DNA of 64,000 bases. Source: SHVO01 sp050246995 (lineage in GTDB: Bacteria; Pseudomonadota; Alphaproteobacteria; Rhodospirillales; Rhodospirillaceae). The stretch covers positions 310,001 to 374,000 of the forward strand of contig JBFWVA010000002.1 in NCBI GenBank assembly GCA_050246995.1. The letters run 5' to 3'. Of the stretch, positions 53,006 to 63,500 are shown in pieces. A model generated the notes under the pieces. That model worked only from the letters and a program-made list of their open reading frames with translations. It ran no database searches and had not been told where the DNA came from. The translations under genes and the position numbers were made by a program. The stretch's first letter is position 1. The number at the start of each line of letters is the position of its first letter.

Positions 53006-56000
53006 TTAGGCGCGGTCGCGCCGCAGACGGCGGATCGTCTCGGTAATGACCTCCGAAGCGACCGGCTTGAAGAAGAAGGCCGCCGCACCGGCCTCGATGG
53101 CGCGCTGTTCCGTGGCGGAATCGCTGAAGCCTGTGCACAGGATGATATCGAGATCCTCGTTGAGCTCCTTGAGGCGCGGGATGAGCTGCAGGCCTTTCAT
53201 GGCCGGCATCACCTGGTCGGTCACCACGATGTCCCAAGCCTTGGGGTTTTCACCGATGGCCTTCAGGGCCTGCTCGGGCCCATAGACGGGCGAGGCCTGA
53301 TAACCGACCCGCTGGAGCGCGAAAGCCAACCCGTCGGCGACATCGACTTCGTCGTCCACCACAAGCACGTTCTCCGACCCGGCGGCAGGCTTGATCTCTT
53401 TCGATGCCAGGGCGGCATCCGGCAGGTTCGCGGGCGACGCCGGGAAATAGACGTTGAACGCGGTGCCGAAGCTTTGCGACGTGACAATGACGATCCCCGC
53501 GCCGTGCGCATCGACGATGCTTTTCACGACCGGCAGGCCTAGGCCCGTTCCCTTGGTCTTTTCCTTGGTGGTGAAGAAAGGCTCGAACAGGCGTGGCTGC
53601 ACGCTTTCGGGGATCCCGGCGCCTGTATCGAGCACGGTCACGCGATAATAGGATTTACCCGGCACTGGCGGGTTCGAGACATAGCGGTATACCGTCGCAC
53701 CGTTGCCGTCGGCCTGTTGCGGGAGTTCTACCCAGCCCGGGACAAAACCCTCGACGTCTTCCGGCTGCGGGATCACCCGGTGACATTCGACCCGCACCTC
53801 GCCGCCGGCCGTCGAGGCCGCGTCGGCGGCATTGACGCAGAGATTCATGAACACGCGCAGAAGCTGGGCCGCGTTGCCCTCGATGACCGCGTCGGTCTCG
53901 GGCGGCTCAGCCTTAAAACTGACGTGACGCGGCAAGCTTCGTATCAGCGTGCTCTGCAGTTCATCCAGCACCGCCTTCAAGGAGGTCGGACGCTTCTCGG
54001 CATTACCGGCCCGCGCGAAAAGAAGGATTTGCCGGACCAATTCGGCCGCCCGGTCACTGGCGCCCACGATGCGGACCGCGAAATTGCGATCAACGCTGTC
54101 CGCCGGGAGATCGTGAACAATAAGTTCGGCGAAGGATTTGATCGCGGCGATGATATTGTTGAAGTCGTGCGCGATGGACCCGGCGAGTTTGCCGATGGCC
54201 TCGTTCTTCTGCGCTTCCGCGAGCTTCTGCGTAAGAATGCTTTCGCTGCGCTCGCGGTGGCGGCGTTCGGTGATATCCGGGGCCGCCAGGATCATGCCGC
54301 CGTCCACGAGCGCCGCAGCGCGGAAATCGAAACAGGCCTCACCGCCGCCTGGAAGCGCGACACACAACTCACGCTGCCAAGCGCCCAGGCGGGCAAGATC
54401 GCGTCTGATTTCGTCGATGAGGCCGGGATATTGCATAACGAGATCCGGGAAGGCTTCGTGGAAGGAGCGGCCTAATCCGGAGAGCGTGTCCGGTGTATGG
54501 CTTAAGCCCATCGTGGCGGTGTTGAGATAGACGATGCGATTGGCGCCATCGAGAATGATGATGGCTTCCAACACCGAATCGAGAGCGCGCACGACGCGCG
54601 CGAGTTCGGCGGCCCTGCTCTCGCTTTCAAGCTGGAGTTCGCGTTGGCTGGTGACGTCGCGGATGGCGATGCGGTAGCCGAGGAACTGGAAGTTGGCATC
54701 GAAGAACGGGGTGCCGCTGTAGCGGCGCCACAACCGGCGCCCTTGCGGACCGACAAGATTGTAGCCGAAATCCTTGAAGTGCTCGTGCGCCGTCAGTGAG
54801 CGCCTCACCCGTTCCAGCGGCGGATCGAGCTCGAGCGCGCCTTCCATGCCGTGCGCCAACAGATTGCGTCCCACCAGCCATTCCGGCTGAACAGCGGGCG
54901 CGCTGTCGTCCGCCGACGCCATCCGCGAAATCACGAAGTTCGCGTCGGTTTCAATGAAGAAATCCGACGCCGACAAGGCAAAGTGCTTGAAGCGCACTTC
55001 GTTTGTCCGCGCGTGCTGGAGCGCAGTCTGCAATCGATCTTCTAGGCTGTCCTCGATGCGCTTGACCGCCCGCTCGCGCAAGGCCACCGCGACGGCGGCG
55101 AAAATGGAAGCCGCGGTGATGAAAGCACCAGGGAGACCCTCGAAGGCTTTCGCAACACTGACACCCAACGCGAAAATCGTCGCCGCCATGATCAGCGTGG
55201 GCAGCGTACGCGGTGCACGCAGGCCCACGCCGGCCGCCGTCTGGGCGGACGAAGCCCCAACCCCGCGATAAGCCCGCGCGGCGAGCGCGAGAATGCAAGG
55301 AGCGAAATACCAAAACATCTCGTACCAGGCGCCGTCCTTGTACGCGCTTTCAATCAAGTCGAAAGTGTACGGAATAACGCCGATGGTGAAGACAACGAGC
55401 GTCGCCGCGAGCAGAAGGATAACGGGCGCTTCCTCGCGCCACTTGAAACTGGAAAGGAGCAAGACCGCGAAGCCAGCGGCGCAAAATGACACGACCCAAT
55501 AGGCCATGGTGGTCGCGAGGTACAGGAACGATTGGCTTGAGTCGCTCAACAAGGGAGCGATACTCACGACCGCTAGGATCGTCGTCGTCGCGGCGACCAG
55601 CACCAAGTTTGCCGCCTGCAGAAGTCCGTAACCCGCGCGATCACCCTGCGGGCGGATCCAAAATAAGCCGACCACCAGGAAGATGGGTACAAGAAGGAAG
55701 AATAAGTCAGCGGGACTTGGATATTTTGTGACGACCCCGGCAAAGCCGAGGACCGCATAGCTGCCGACACCGAGCAGATAGCAGACGGCGGCTGCAAGGA
55801 AGAGCGTGGAGGCCGGGCGGGCATGGAGACTACGCTGGCGAGTCACCACCCACTCAGCGACGCTCCAGAGGCCGGGGAGAATACCGACGGACGTGACCAC
55901 GACGGAGGCGCCGCGCATAGATTGCGAGACGTTCGTCAGGACATAGGGCACTGCAGCGGCCAAAAATAGCACCAGACCCCGGTTGTCCAACCAGGCCCTT

Positions 56001-56032
56001 GCGGTTTGCTGCGATGCGCCGCGCCCCCCCAT
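53006..56032 (-). CDS. Membrane-bound PAS hybrid histidine kinase (paralog 1)
   Basis: 1,008 residues. The first 320 hold about nine membrane helices forming an unrecognised sensor. Two PAS regions follow (about 345-475 and 480-610). HisKA contains IGKLAGSIAHDFNNIIAAIKSF-type sequence (core AGSIAHDFNN), then HATPase (NLCVNAADAA, DTGAGIPES, GTGLGLPVVKS), and a C-terminal receiver with VVDDEVD and the acceptor Asp in IVVTDQVMP. The ATG at 56032 has GGGAGG upstream. Its kinase-receiver part resembles the partial kinase at 60592. No separate partner regulator is nearby. Probably part of the sensing island. Confidence 0.92.
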   Translation of the reverse strand: MGGRGASQQTARAWLDNRGLVLFLAAAVPYVLTNVSQSMRGASVVVTSVGILPGLWSVAEWVVTRQRSLHARPASTLFLAAAVCYLLGVGSYAVLGFAGVVTKYPSPADLFFLLVPIFLVVGLFWIRPQGDRAGYGLLQAANLVLVAATTTILAVVSIAPLLSDSSQSFLYLATTMAYWVVSFCAAGFAVLLLSSFKWREEAPVILLLAATLVVFTIGVIPYTFDLIESAYKDGAWYEMFWYFAPCILALAARAYRGVGASSAQTAAGVGLRAPRTLPTLIMAATIFALGVSVAKAFEGLPGAFITAASIFAAVAVALRERAVKRIEDSLEDRLQTALQHARTNEVRFKHFALSASDFFIETDANFVISRMASADDSAPAVQPEWLVGRNLLAHGMEGALELDPPLERVRRSLTAHEHFKDFGYNLVGPQGRRLWRRYSGTPFFDANFQFLGYRIAIRDVTSQRELQLESESRAAELARVVRALDSVLEAIIILDGANRIVYLNTATMGLSHTPDTLSGLGRSFHEAFPDLVMQYPGLIDEIRRDLARLGAWQRELCVALPGGGEACFDFRAAALVDGGMILAAPDITERRHRERSESILTQKLAEAQKNEAIGKLAGSIAHDFNNIIAAIKSFAELIVHDLPADSVDRNFAVRIVGASDRAAELVRQILLFARAGNAEKRPTSLKAVLDELQSTLIRSLPRHVSFKAEPPETDAVIEGNAAQLLRVFMNLCVNAADAASTAGGEVRVECHRVIPQPEDVEGFVPGWVELPQQADGNGATVYRYVSNPPVPGKSYYRVTVLDTGAGIPESVQPRLFEPFFTTKEKTKGTGLGLPVVKSIVDAHGAGIVIVTSQSFGTAFNVYFPASPANLPDAALASKEIKPAAGSENVLVVDDEVDVADGLAFALQRVGYQASPVYGPEQALKAIGENPKAWDIVVTDQVMPAMKGLQLIPRLKELNEDLDIILCTGFSDSATEQRAIEAGAAAFFFKPVASEVITETIRRLRRDRA

Positions 56033-56490
56033 CAACGAACCTCCCTCGATACGCTAGAGGTTATAGCAAGTTACCCTTGGCTGCGACGCCGTAGGCCTTT
56101 CCGCCTTTACGAGAAATCACGGACGACTTCTCTCTCGTTAAGGAGAAAAAGCCGCTTTTAGACAGCACGCGATGCGCGTCGTTCTGAAGGCGCTTAGGTT
56201 GCCGCGCGCTTCGCGCGCCGCCGTGACTCCCAGCAGACTAGACAGCAGAGCCAAAGAAGTCAGCGGGGGAGAAGTTTGGGGACCCTAACCGAAAGTATTA
56301 GTACCGAAGTATTAGGCCGCCGGCACGTGGGCGCGCCGGCGGCCCGTTTACCGTCCCTCACCCGATGGGGGGCGCGGATCGGGACGGCTCACATGAAGGG
56401 GATACGCGTGTAGAGGTGGAAACGGCCGCCGGCAGACAGTGGTGCCGGCGGCCGTCCGTTGTTTCCTCGTGGGAGGAAACTGGTGGATAT
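56033..56490. other. 458-bp gap between kinase paralog 1 and receptor 2
   Basis: Upstream of the kinase: CTAATACTTTCG (56301-56290) and a second copy CTAATACTTCG (56315-56305), plus AAACTTCTCCCCC and CTGAC near 56260. Toward receptor 2: a GCCGCCGGC palindrome (about 56312-56342), a terminator-like hairpin (56422-56455), and a GTTTCCTC/GAGGAAAC hairpin (56459-56478). No gene seen. Confidence 0.6.
56422..56455 (-). terminator. Terminator-like hairpin after receptor 2
   Basis: ACGGCCGCCGGCA pairs with TGCCGGCGGCCGT around an 8-nt loop; only TTTCC follows on the - strand. Confidence 0.6.
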
Positions 56491-58182
56491 TTAGGCCGCC
56501 TCTTTGATATCGGCGAGGAAGCCGTCGACTTCAGCACGCAGGCCGTCGGACTGGCGCGCCAATTCCTTGGCCGCCTCAAGCACCTGTGTGGAGACTTGGC
56601 CGGTTTCGCCGGCGGCTTTGGTGACGCCGGTGATATTGCTTGATACTTCCTGCGTGCCGGCCGACGCCTGTTCGACGTTGCGCGAGATTTCAGCCGTGGC
56701 AGCAGTCTGTTCTTCGATCGCCGAGGCGATGGTGGTGGAGATCTGGTCGATCTGGCCGATGGTCTCGAAGATGCTTTCGATCGCACCGACCGAGGACTTG
56801 GTGGCACCCTGGATGTCGTTGATCTGGGCAGCGATCTCCTCCGTAGCCTTCGCGGTCTGGTTGGCGAGGTTCTTCACTTCGGAAGCAACCACCGCAAAGC
56901 CTTTACCCGCTTCACCCGCACGCGCCGCTTCGATGGTGGCGTTAAGGGCGAGCAAGTTGGTCTGTTCGGCGATGTCGGTGATGAGCGCGACGACCTTGCC
57001 GATCTTCTGGGCCGAGTCATCGAGGCCGCGCACCATGTCCTTCGCCTTGTTGGCTTCTTCGACGGCCTTCGACGCGACTTGCGACGATTGCGTCACCTGA
57101 CGGCCGATTTCCTTGATCGAGCTGGTGAGCTCTTCGGTCGCGGCGGCAACGGTTTGCACGTTCGAGGCGGCTTGTTCCGAGGCTGCCGCAACGGCGGCCG
57201 ATTGAACGTTGGTCTCTTCGGCGACGGCCTGCATGGTGGAAGCCGAAGCTTCCATCTCCTGGCTGGCGCCGCTGACGGCGGTCAGGGACGACCGCACGAT
57301 GGTGTCGAATTGACGCGTCCGGGCCGCGACCTGCTCGGCGCGCAGTTCCTTGGCCTTACGGGCCGCTTCCTGCGCGGCGGCCATTTCGTCGGCCTTGATC
57401 ATGTTCACTTTGAACACCTCGACGGCGGCGGCCATAGCTCCGATCTCGTCCTTACGGTCGGCGTACGGGATCGCGATGGTCTTGTTGCCGTCGGCCAGAG
57501 CCGACATAACGCCCGTGATGTTGCTGATGGGGGCGCTGATATTGCTGCCAGCGAACATGGTGGCCCATACGAGCACGCCGATCACGAGGGCAACAGCGCC
57601 CGCAATGATCATGAGCGTGGTGTCGAATAGCTTCTGACCACTTGTAACGGCATCCTTCGCGCCGCTTTTATTGAGCGCGACAAGTTCACTAAGCGCATCC
57701 ACCGCACCGGAATAGGTCGCGAGGGTGCTGCCCACAAAAGCCGCCGACGCCTGGTCATTTTTCATTTCGCGTGAGGGCACAACGGTGTCCTGAAGGCTGG
57801 CGACGAACGCTTCTCGCTTTACCTTGTAGGCGGCGAAGAGCTTGCGATCCTCATCCGTGACGATTGTGGCTTCGTATTCGGCTTCGACCGCGGCAAGGGC
57901 CGCGACGGCTGCGTCGACCTGCTTTTCGGTCGCGGCCAAGGCTTCCGGCGTCGCTTCCATGATATGGCGCGCCTGCAGAATACGGATCTCGGACATCGCT
58001 TTCGTCAGACGGCCTAGAACTTCGGTACCGCCGAGCCACACGTCCGAAATCTCCTCGGACTGCTGATTCAGATCGCGGGCCGTGTTCGTCGCGAGACCGG
58101 CAAAGGCGATAAAGATGACAAAGATGGTTGCGAAGATGGCCAGCATCTTCTGTTTGATCTTCAGGTTGGAAAGAGCACTCAC
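56491..58182 (-). CDS. Methyl-accepting chemotaxis protein (receptor 2)
   Basis: 563 residues with the same plan as receptor 1: membrane helix (about 13-33), four-helix-bundle sensor, second helix, HAMP, signalling domain. The signalling half is nearly the same as receptor 1, residue for residue; the sensor half keeps landmarks (VWLGGTEVLGRL, RILQARHIME) but has diverged widely. GTG 58182 has AGGAG 6 nt upstream; an in-frame TTG lies 6 bases before it. Followed by a terminator-like hairpin. Confidence 0.94.
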   Translation of the reverse strand: MSALSNLKIKQKMLAIFATIFVIFIAFAGLATNTARDLNQQSEEISDVWLGGTEVLGRLTKAMSEIRILQARHIMEATPEALAATEKQVDAAVAALAAVEAEYEATIVTDEDRKLFAAYKVKREAFVASLQDTVVPSREMKNDQASAAFVGSTLATYSGAVDALSELVALNKSGAKDAVTSGQKLFDTTLMIIAGAVALVIGVLVWATMFAGSNISAPISNITGVMSALADGNKTIAIPYADRKDEIGAMAAAVEVFKVNMIKADEMAAAQEAARKAKELRAEQVAARTRQFDTIVRSSLTAVSGASQEMEASASTMQAVAEETNVQSAAVAAASEQAASNVQTVAAATEELTSSIKEIGRQVTQSSQVASKAVEEANKAKDMVRGLDDSAQKIGKVVALITDIAEQTNLLALNATIEAARAGEAGKGFAVVASEVKNLANQTAKATEEIAAQINDIQGATKSSVGAIESIFETIGQIDQISTTIASAIEEQTAATAEISRNVEQASAGTQEVSSNITGVTKAAGETGQVSTQVLEAAKELARQSDGLRAEVDGFLADIKEAA

Positions 58183-58380
58183 GAGCAACTCCTGTTATGC
58201 GGTGTTTTTTGTGGCCCTCTGGGTGAAGGCGAACGCAACCTAGAAAATGGAACGCCCTCAGTCAGGTGCGGGAAGGTTTAGAAGTCTTGGGGAGAAGATT
58301 AGTTTGCACGCACGAAGGTATTAGTGCGGCCGTCACGTTCCGGCTCCTTCCCGTGGAAGGAGCCGGACAATGATCGTGCC
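58183..58380 (-). promoter_or_regulatory. Leader region of receptor 2 with shared cluster motifs
   Basis: CTAATACCTTCG (58324-58313), then CTTCT, TAAACCTTCCC and CTGAC (58265-58261), the last ending 79 nt upstream of the start, as in receptor 1. A TCCGGCTCCTT/AAGGAGCCGGA hairpin (58338-58364) follows receptor 3. Confidence 0.5.
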
Positions 58381-60375
58381 TTATGCGGCCTCTTTGATAT
58401 CCGCGAGGAAGCCGTCGACTTCCTTGCGCAGGCTGTCGGACTGGCTCGCGAGTTCCTTCGCGGCTTCGAGCACCTGGGCGGAGACCTGACCGGTTTCGCC
58501 GGCGGCTTTCGTGACGCCGGTGATGTTCGAGGAGACTTCCTGCGTGCCCGCGGCGGCTTGCTCGACGTTACGGGCGATTTCGGCCGTCGCAGCCGTTTGT
58601 TCTTCGATCGCCGAAGCAATGGTAGTAGCGATCTGGTCGATCTGACCGATAGTCTGGAAGATGTTCTCGATCGCGCCGACGGAGGACTTGGTGGCGCCCT
58701 GGATGCCATTGATCTGGGCGGCGATCTCTTCCGTAGCCTTGGCGGTTTGGTTGGCGAGGTTCTTCACTTCGGAGGCAACGACCGCGAAGCCCTTGCCCGC
58801 TTCACCCGCCCGCGCGGCTTCGATGGTGGCGTTGAGGGCAAGAAGGTTCGTCTGCTCGGCGATCGCGGTGATGAGCGCGACAACCTGGCCGATTTTCTGC
58901 GCCGAATCGTCGAGACCCCGCACCATGTCCTTCGCCTTGTTGGCTTCGTCCACGGCCTTCGCAGCGACGTGTGACGATTGAGTCACCTGACGGCCGATTT
59001 CCTTGATCGAGCTGGTGAGCTCTTCGGTCGCGGCGGCGACGGTCTGCACGTTGGAGGAGGCCTGTTCGGACGCGGCGGCGACGGCAGCGGACTGCGCGTT
59101 GGTTTCTTCCGCCACGGCCTGCATGGTGGACGCCGAGGCTTCCATCTGCTTGCTGGCCGAACCGACCGTGCCGAGGGATAGACGCACGACGTTGTCGAAC
59201 TGGCGGGTACGCTGAGCAACCTGTTCGGCGCGCCGTTCCTTGGCCTTACGCGCCGCTTCCTGCGCGGCGGCCAGATCGTCAGCCTTGATCATGTTATCCT
59301 TGAACACCTGCACCGCCGAGGCCATGGCCCCGATTTCATTGCGGTATTCGGTGCCCGGAATGGCGACGGTCTTGTCGCCTTCGGCCAGACGGCTCATGGC
59401 ATCGGTCATGCTATGCACCGGACGGCTGATAGCGCGGCCGACGATGAGCAGAACGCTGACCGCGGCCACAAGAATGCCGAGCGAGCTGACGATCATGATA
59501 ATTGACGCCGTCTGCATCATGCTGGTCTGCGCGTCCATGGCGTTGCTCAGATCCGCTTCGACAACCGCGACGACCTTATCGAGAAGCGGCACGGACTCAG
59601 CGTACTGCTTGTCCATTTCCGCCGTGGCCTGCGCGACCGCAAGCTTTGCGACGGCCAGCTTTTCGAAACTGTCGGTGTAGGCGGCGAACTTCTCGGTGAT
59701 TTCAGCCTTGGCGCCAGCGGAGATTCCGGAACCGGCGACAGCCCGGCGGAACATCTGGGACCGTTCGCGGTGAGCATCGACATATTCCGTCTTCAGCCGC
59801 GCGATGAAATCCTTTTCTTCGCGGCGAACCTGGAGCATGTCGACAAGAAGCGCATCGTTCTTGGTGGTACCTACAAGCTTTTCGATTGTCGCAGCTGCGC
59901 CGCGCATCTTGCCCATCAGGCCTTCATCGACCGTGAGGCCGACCTGTTTCTGCAGTTCCGCGATCTTCTCGAAGGCGGCGTCATACTGCTTGAACTCGTC
60001 GGCGAAGTCCGTGGCGGCCTTTTTGGCTTCCGGCAAGGTCAGCGCGGCTTCCAGAAACTGCGAGTATTCCTTCACCTGAGCGGCGCCGTTGTCGAAATCT
60101 TCGACGGTCTGCTGCTTGGTGTTGATGACAAACGACTTACCAACGGCGCTGACATTGGCGAACGTCAGCTTCATGGCATTGGCCGTATCACGGCTTTTGA
60201 GGATGACGGCCTGCTCGTCGTTGCTTTGGACGGCCAAGTAATTGGATCCAATGCCGACGGCTGACACGATGCCAAGGCCGGATAGGACGATCACACCGAT
60301 GACGCCCAGCTGGCGGCCGATGCTGAGGCGTTTAAACAAACCCGCCTGGGCGGATGGGATGGGGGCGAGACTCAT
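58381..60375 (-). CDS. Methyl-accepting chemotaxis protein (receptor 3)
   Basis: 664 residues: first membrane helix (about 25-50), a longer periplasmic helical region (about 50-300, the size of a bimodular HBM-type sensor), second helix (VSSLGILVAAVSVLLIVG), HAMP, and a signalling domain nearly the same as in receptors 1 and 2. The ATG at 60375 gives MSLAPIPSAQAG; GGAAG lies about 7 nt upstream. The sensor is unrelated in length to the other two, so a signalling half seems to have been joined to a new sensor or homogenised by gene conversion. Confidence 0.93.
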   Translation of the reverse strand: MSLAPIPSAQAGLFKRLSIGRQLGVIGVIVLSGLGIVSAVGIGSNYLAVQSNDEQAVILKSRDTANAMKLTFANVSAVGKSFVINTKQQTVEDFDNGAAQVKEYSQFLEAALTLPEAKKAATDFADEFKQYDAAFEKIAELQKQVGLTVDEGLMGKMRGAAATIEKLVGTTKNDALLVDMLQVRREEKDFIARLKTEYVDAHRERSQMFRRAVAGSGISAGAKAEITEKFAAYTDSFEKLAVAKLAVAQATAEMDKQYAESVPLLDKVVAVVEADLSNAMDAQTSMMQTASIIMIVSSLGILVAAVSVLLIVGRAISRPVHSMTDAMSRLAEGDKTVAIPGTEYRNEIGAMASAVQVFKDNMIKADDLAAAQEAARKAKERRAEQVAQRTRQFDNVVRLSLGTVGSASKQMEASASTMQAVAEETNAQSAAVAAASEQASSNVQTVAAATEELTSSIKEIGRQVTQSSHVAAKAVDEANKAKDMVRGLDDSAQKIGQVVALITAIAEQTNLLALNATIEAARAGEAGKGFAVVASEVKNLANQTAKATEEIAAQINGIQGATKSSVGAIENIFQTIGQIDQIATTIASAIEEQTAATAEIARNVEQAAAGTQEVSSNITGVTKAAGETGQVSAQVLEAAKELASQSDSLRKEVDGFLADIKEAA

Positions 60376-60591
60376 GGAGGGGGCTTCCTTTCTTCGATAG
60401 CCTTTTTTTCCTCCGTGCGTGGGGAACCGCCGAAGGTGCGCGGACCATAAGAAAGCGGCTGTCACAAAGCTTGTGAGCGGACGGATTAAACCCGAGCGAG
60501 GAGGTTTAAGGTTCCGTTACAGAGCCTATGCAAAGGTATTAGCCGCGGCTCGACGGCCGAGCGCGCAGGATGGAGCGGCCCCTGCGCCGCG
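60376..60591 (-). promoter_or_regulatory. Leader region of receptor 3 with the CTAATAC motif
   Basis: CTAATACCTTTG (60542-60531) preceded by GCCGCGG, then TTAAACCTCC. Spacing differs from receptors 1 and 2. No gene in the gap. Confidence 0.45.
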
Positions 60592-63500
60592 CTAACCATC
60601 AATAAGGCTGCGGACGGCCTGCGCCAATTCCTCGGCCGTCACCGGCTTATGGAGGAAGAGGTTCGCGCCCGCCATGCGGGCCGTCTCCTCGTTGGCCGCG
60701 TCGCTGTGCCCGGTGCAAAGGATGATCTTCATGTCCGGGCAGAGAGCCCGCACTTGCTTGACGAGCTGCAAGCCCTTCATGTGGGGCATGACCTCATCCG
60801 AGATCAGGATGTCCCAGCTGCCGGGGGCTTCGGCGAACAATGAGAGCGCTTCGGTGGGCGTATAGACCGGCGCGGTCTCATACCCCAAACGCGTCAGGCC
60901 GATGGAAATCGCATCAGCGAGGTCGATTTCGTCGTCCACGACCAGGATGCGTTCATTGCCCCGGAGATTATGCTCCGTACGCTTTTCCTCGACCGTGAGC
61001 GAAACCTTGTTGCTGATGGGCAGATAGACCGCCACCGCCGTACCGCGGTTACGGCGCGTATATACCTGCATCATACCCTCGTGCGCGGTGACGATGCTGG
61101 AAACCACGGGCACGCCCAGCCCCGTGCCGCGGTCGCGGCCCTTTGTGGTGAAAAACGGTTCGAAGATCCGCTGCAGGGTCGCGCGTTCCATGCCCGGCCC
61201 ACTATCTTCGACGGTGAGGCGGACATATTCGACTCCAGTTTCAAGCACACCCTGACCATGACGGAACACGGGGCCCGCCTCATCACGTTCCTCACGGAAG
61301 CCGGGATCGGTACGCTCCAAGGCCATCGCCAGCGCGCTCATGCGCTCAACCCGCACATTGACGCGGCCCGCGCTGCTTTCAATGGCGTCGAATGCATTCA
61401 TCACAAGGTTGACGAGCACCTGAATGATCTGCCCCGCATTGGCCTCGACCACCGCCGCGGTATTGAGATTCTCGAAATCGAGCGCGATGTGCAGCGGCCG
61501 TTTCGCCGCCAGAATGTCGACACCCTCGGCAAGGACCGCGGTGAGATCGAGCGGACGCCGCTCAGCCTGCGCGGCGCGTGAGAAGGTCATCACTTCCTTC
61601 ACGAGCTCGCTGGCGCGGCGGCAGGCATTCACGATCCTTTCGGCGTATGTACGCTGGACGGAATCCGGCGGCAGATCGTCCACCAAGAGGTCGGCGAAGG
61701 CGCGGGTGGCCCCGGTGATATTATTGAAATCATGCGCGATGCCGCCGGCAAGCCGGCCGATGGCTTCCATGCGTTCGGCATCGGCGAGACGCTGCTTGAG
61801 TTTGGTTTCCTCGGTCGCGGCGAGGCGCTGGACGGTGATATCGGTCGCCGCATAAAGCGCGCCGCCGTCCGCCAGACGGTAGACACGCAGATCGAAGATC
61901 TGGCGGCGGCCGTTGGGCCTGGTCAGGCGCAGCTCGCCCGTCCAAGTGCCGTCGCTGGCGAGGCCCGCGGCAATCTGGCGCTTGAGCCGCTCATTGTCGT
62001 CGTACTTGACGCGAACATTCGAGAAGAACGAGGTGCCCACGACTTCTTCAAGGGTACAGCCCAGGTTCTCGAGGGTGATCTGATTCATGTAGGTGAGTTT
62101 GCCATCGCTGTTCTCGATGCAAATGTAGTCCTGCACCGAGTCCAGTGCGCGCGCGACAAGCGCGTTTTGTTCGCGCGTGCGTTCCAGTTGCTGTTCGAAT
62201 TCCATGCGCGCTTGCGTGAGCGCGGTCATGTCGGAGATCACGTAAAGTAATTTTCCTTCGTCGAGCCCGCCGCTGACCCGTACGAAGAGCGGCGCTTCCG
62301 TGCCGTCGTTGCGCCGGGCCGTGAAACCGCCCGCCCATTGGCCGTTGCGCGCGACGGCCTCGCGGATCGCTTCTCGGGTGTTGCGCGCGGACTCGTCGTT
62401 CATCCCGAGACGATGGCGGAATTCGAGAAGATCGGCGCCGTTCGGCACATCGAAGATCCGATGCGCGCTGGCGTTGGCAAAGAGGAGCGAGCCGTCATTG
62501 GCGAAGAACATGATGCCATCCCCGGCGGCTTCGATCGCGGTGCCGATATCACGCAGCTGACGCGCGCGGGTTTCGTCCTCGGTGACGTCGGTCAAGACAT
62601 GAAGGAAACGGCCGTCGCTGAGGCCGGACACGCGCACGAACACCACACCAAGGGAGCCGTCCCCGCGCGTAATCTGCAGACGGCCGCTCCACCGGCCGGC
62701 GCGCGCGACGCCCTCCATCATTCCGGCGCGCATCGCGACAATCTCGTCATCGTTCATGCGTACGCGTGAACGCAGGCTGATAATGTCGAGAGGCTTATCG
62801 CCGGGCAAACCAAAGGTGCGGTAGACCGCCGCGTTGGCGTAGATCACCTCGGCGTTGTCGGGACCGAAAATGATGATCCCATCGCTGGCGGCCTGAACCG
62901 CGGCCTCGACGTCGCGCATCTGGCGCGTCTTCAGCTCGTCGCCCGTTACATCGATCCAGATCCCGTCCACCGTGCCGGTTTTGTCCGGCCCCTCAGTGCG
63001 GCGCAGAAGCGCCTGGATCCAGCGAATGGCGCCGTCGGATTGCACGATACGCCCGCGAGCGCTTGCGGACCCGCGCGTGCTGAGCCCCTCGGAAATCTCG
63101 CGGTCGAAACGCTCGCGGTCGTCATCGTGAATGAAAAAGGCGGTTGCACCGCCGCGCGACAAGATAGCTTCCGCCGGCACACCGACCACGTCCGCAGCGT
63201 TATGCGAGACGAACTTCGGCATCAACCCATCCTCGCTTTGCTCCATGCGGAAGGCGGCGGCAGGGAGATGGCTCAAAGTCGAGGAAAGCTGGTTGCGGAA
63301 CTCCTCGCGCTCGAGGAATAGCTGTTTCGCGGCCGTGATGTCCTTCGAGGCGCAGCGGTAACCGGTGAAATTTTTCTGCGTATCGAAAACCGGCAGGCCC
63401 GACAGCGTATACCAGGACACCTGCTTGGAGACGGGCATGACGACCTTGTACTCGAGATCGCGGAACGGCTCGCGTTTTGCCCACAGCGCGGCGAGATCGA

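Noticed and set aside
56459..56478. Third anti-Shine-Dalgarno hairpin after receptor 2
   Set aside because: TCCTCCC occurs on the - strand here, but within the GTTTCCTC/GAGGAAAC stem and a 4-nt loop, so the motif is not exposed in a 7-nt loop as at the other two loci.
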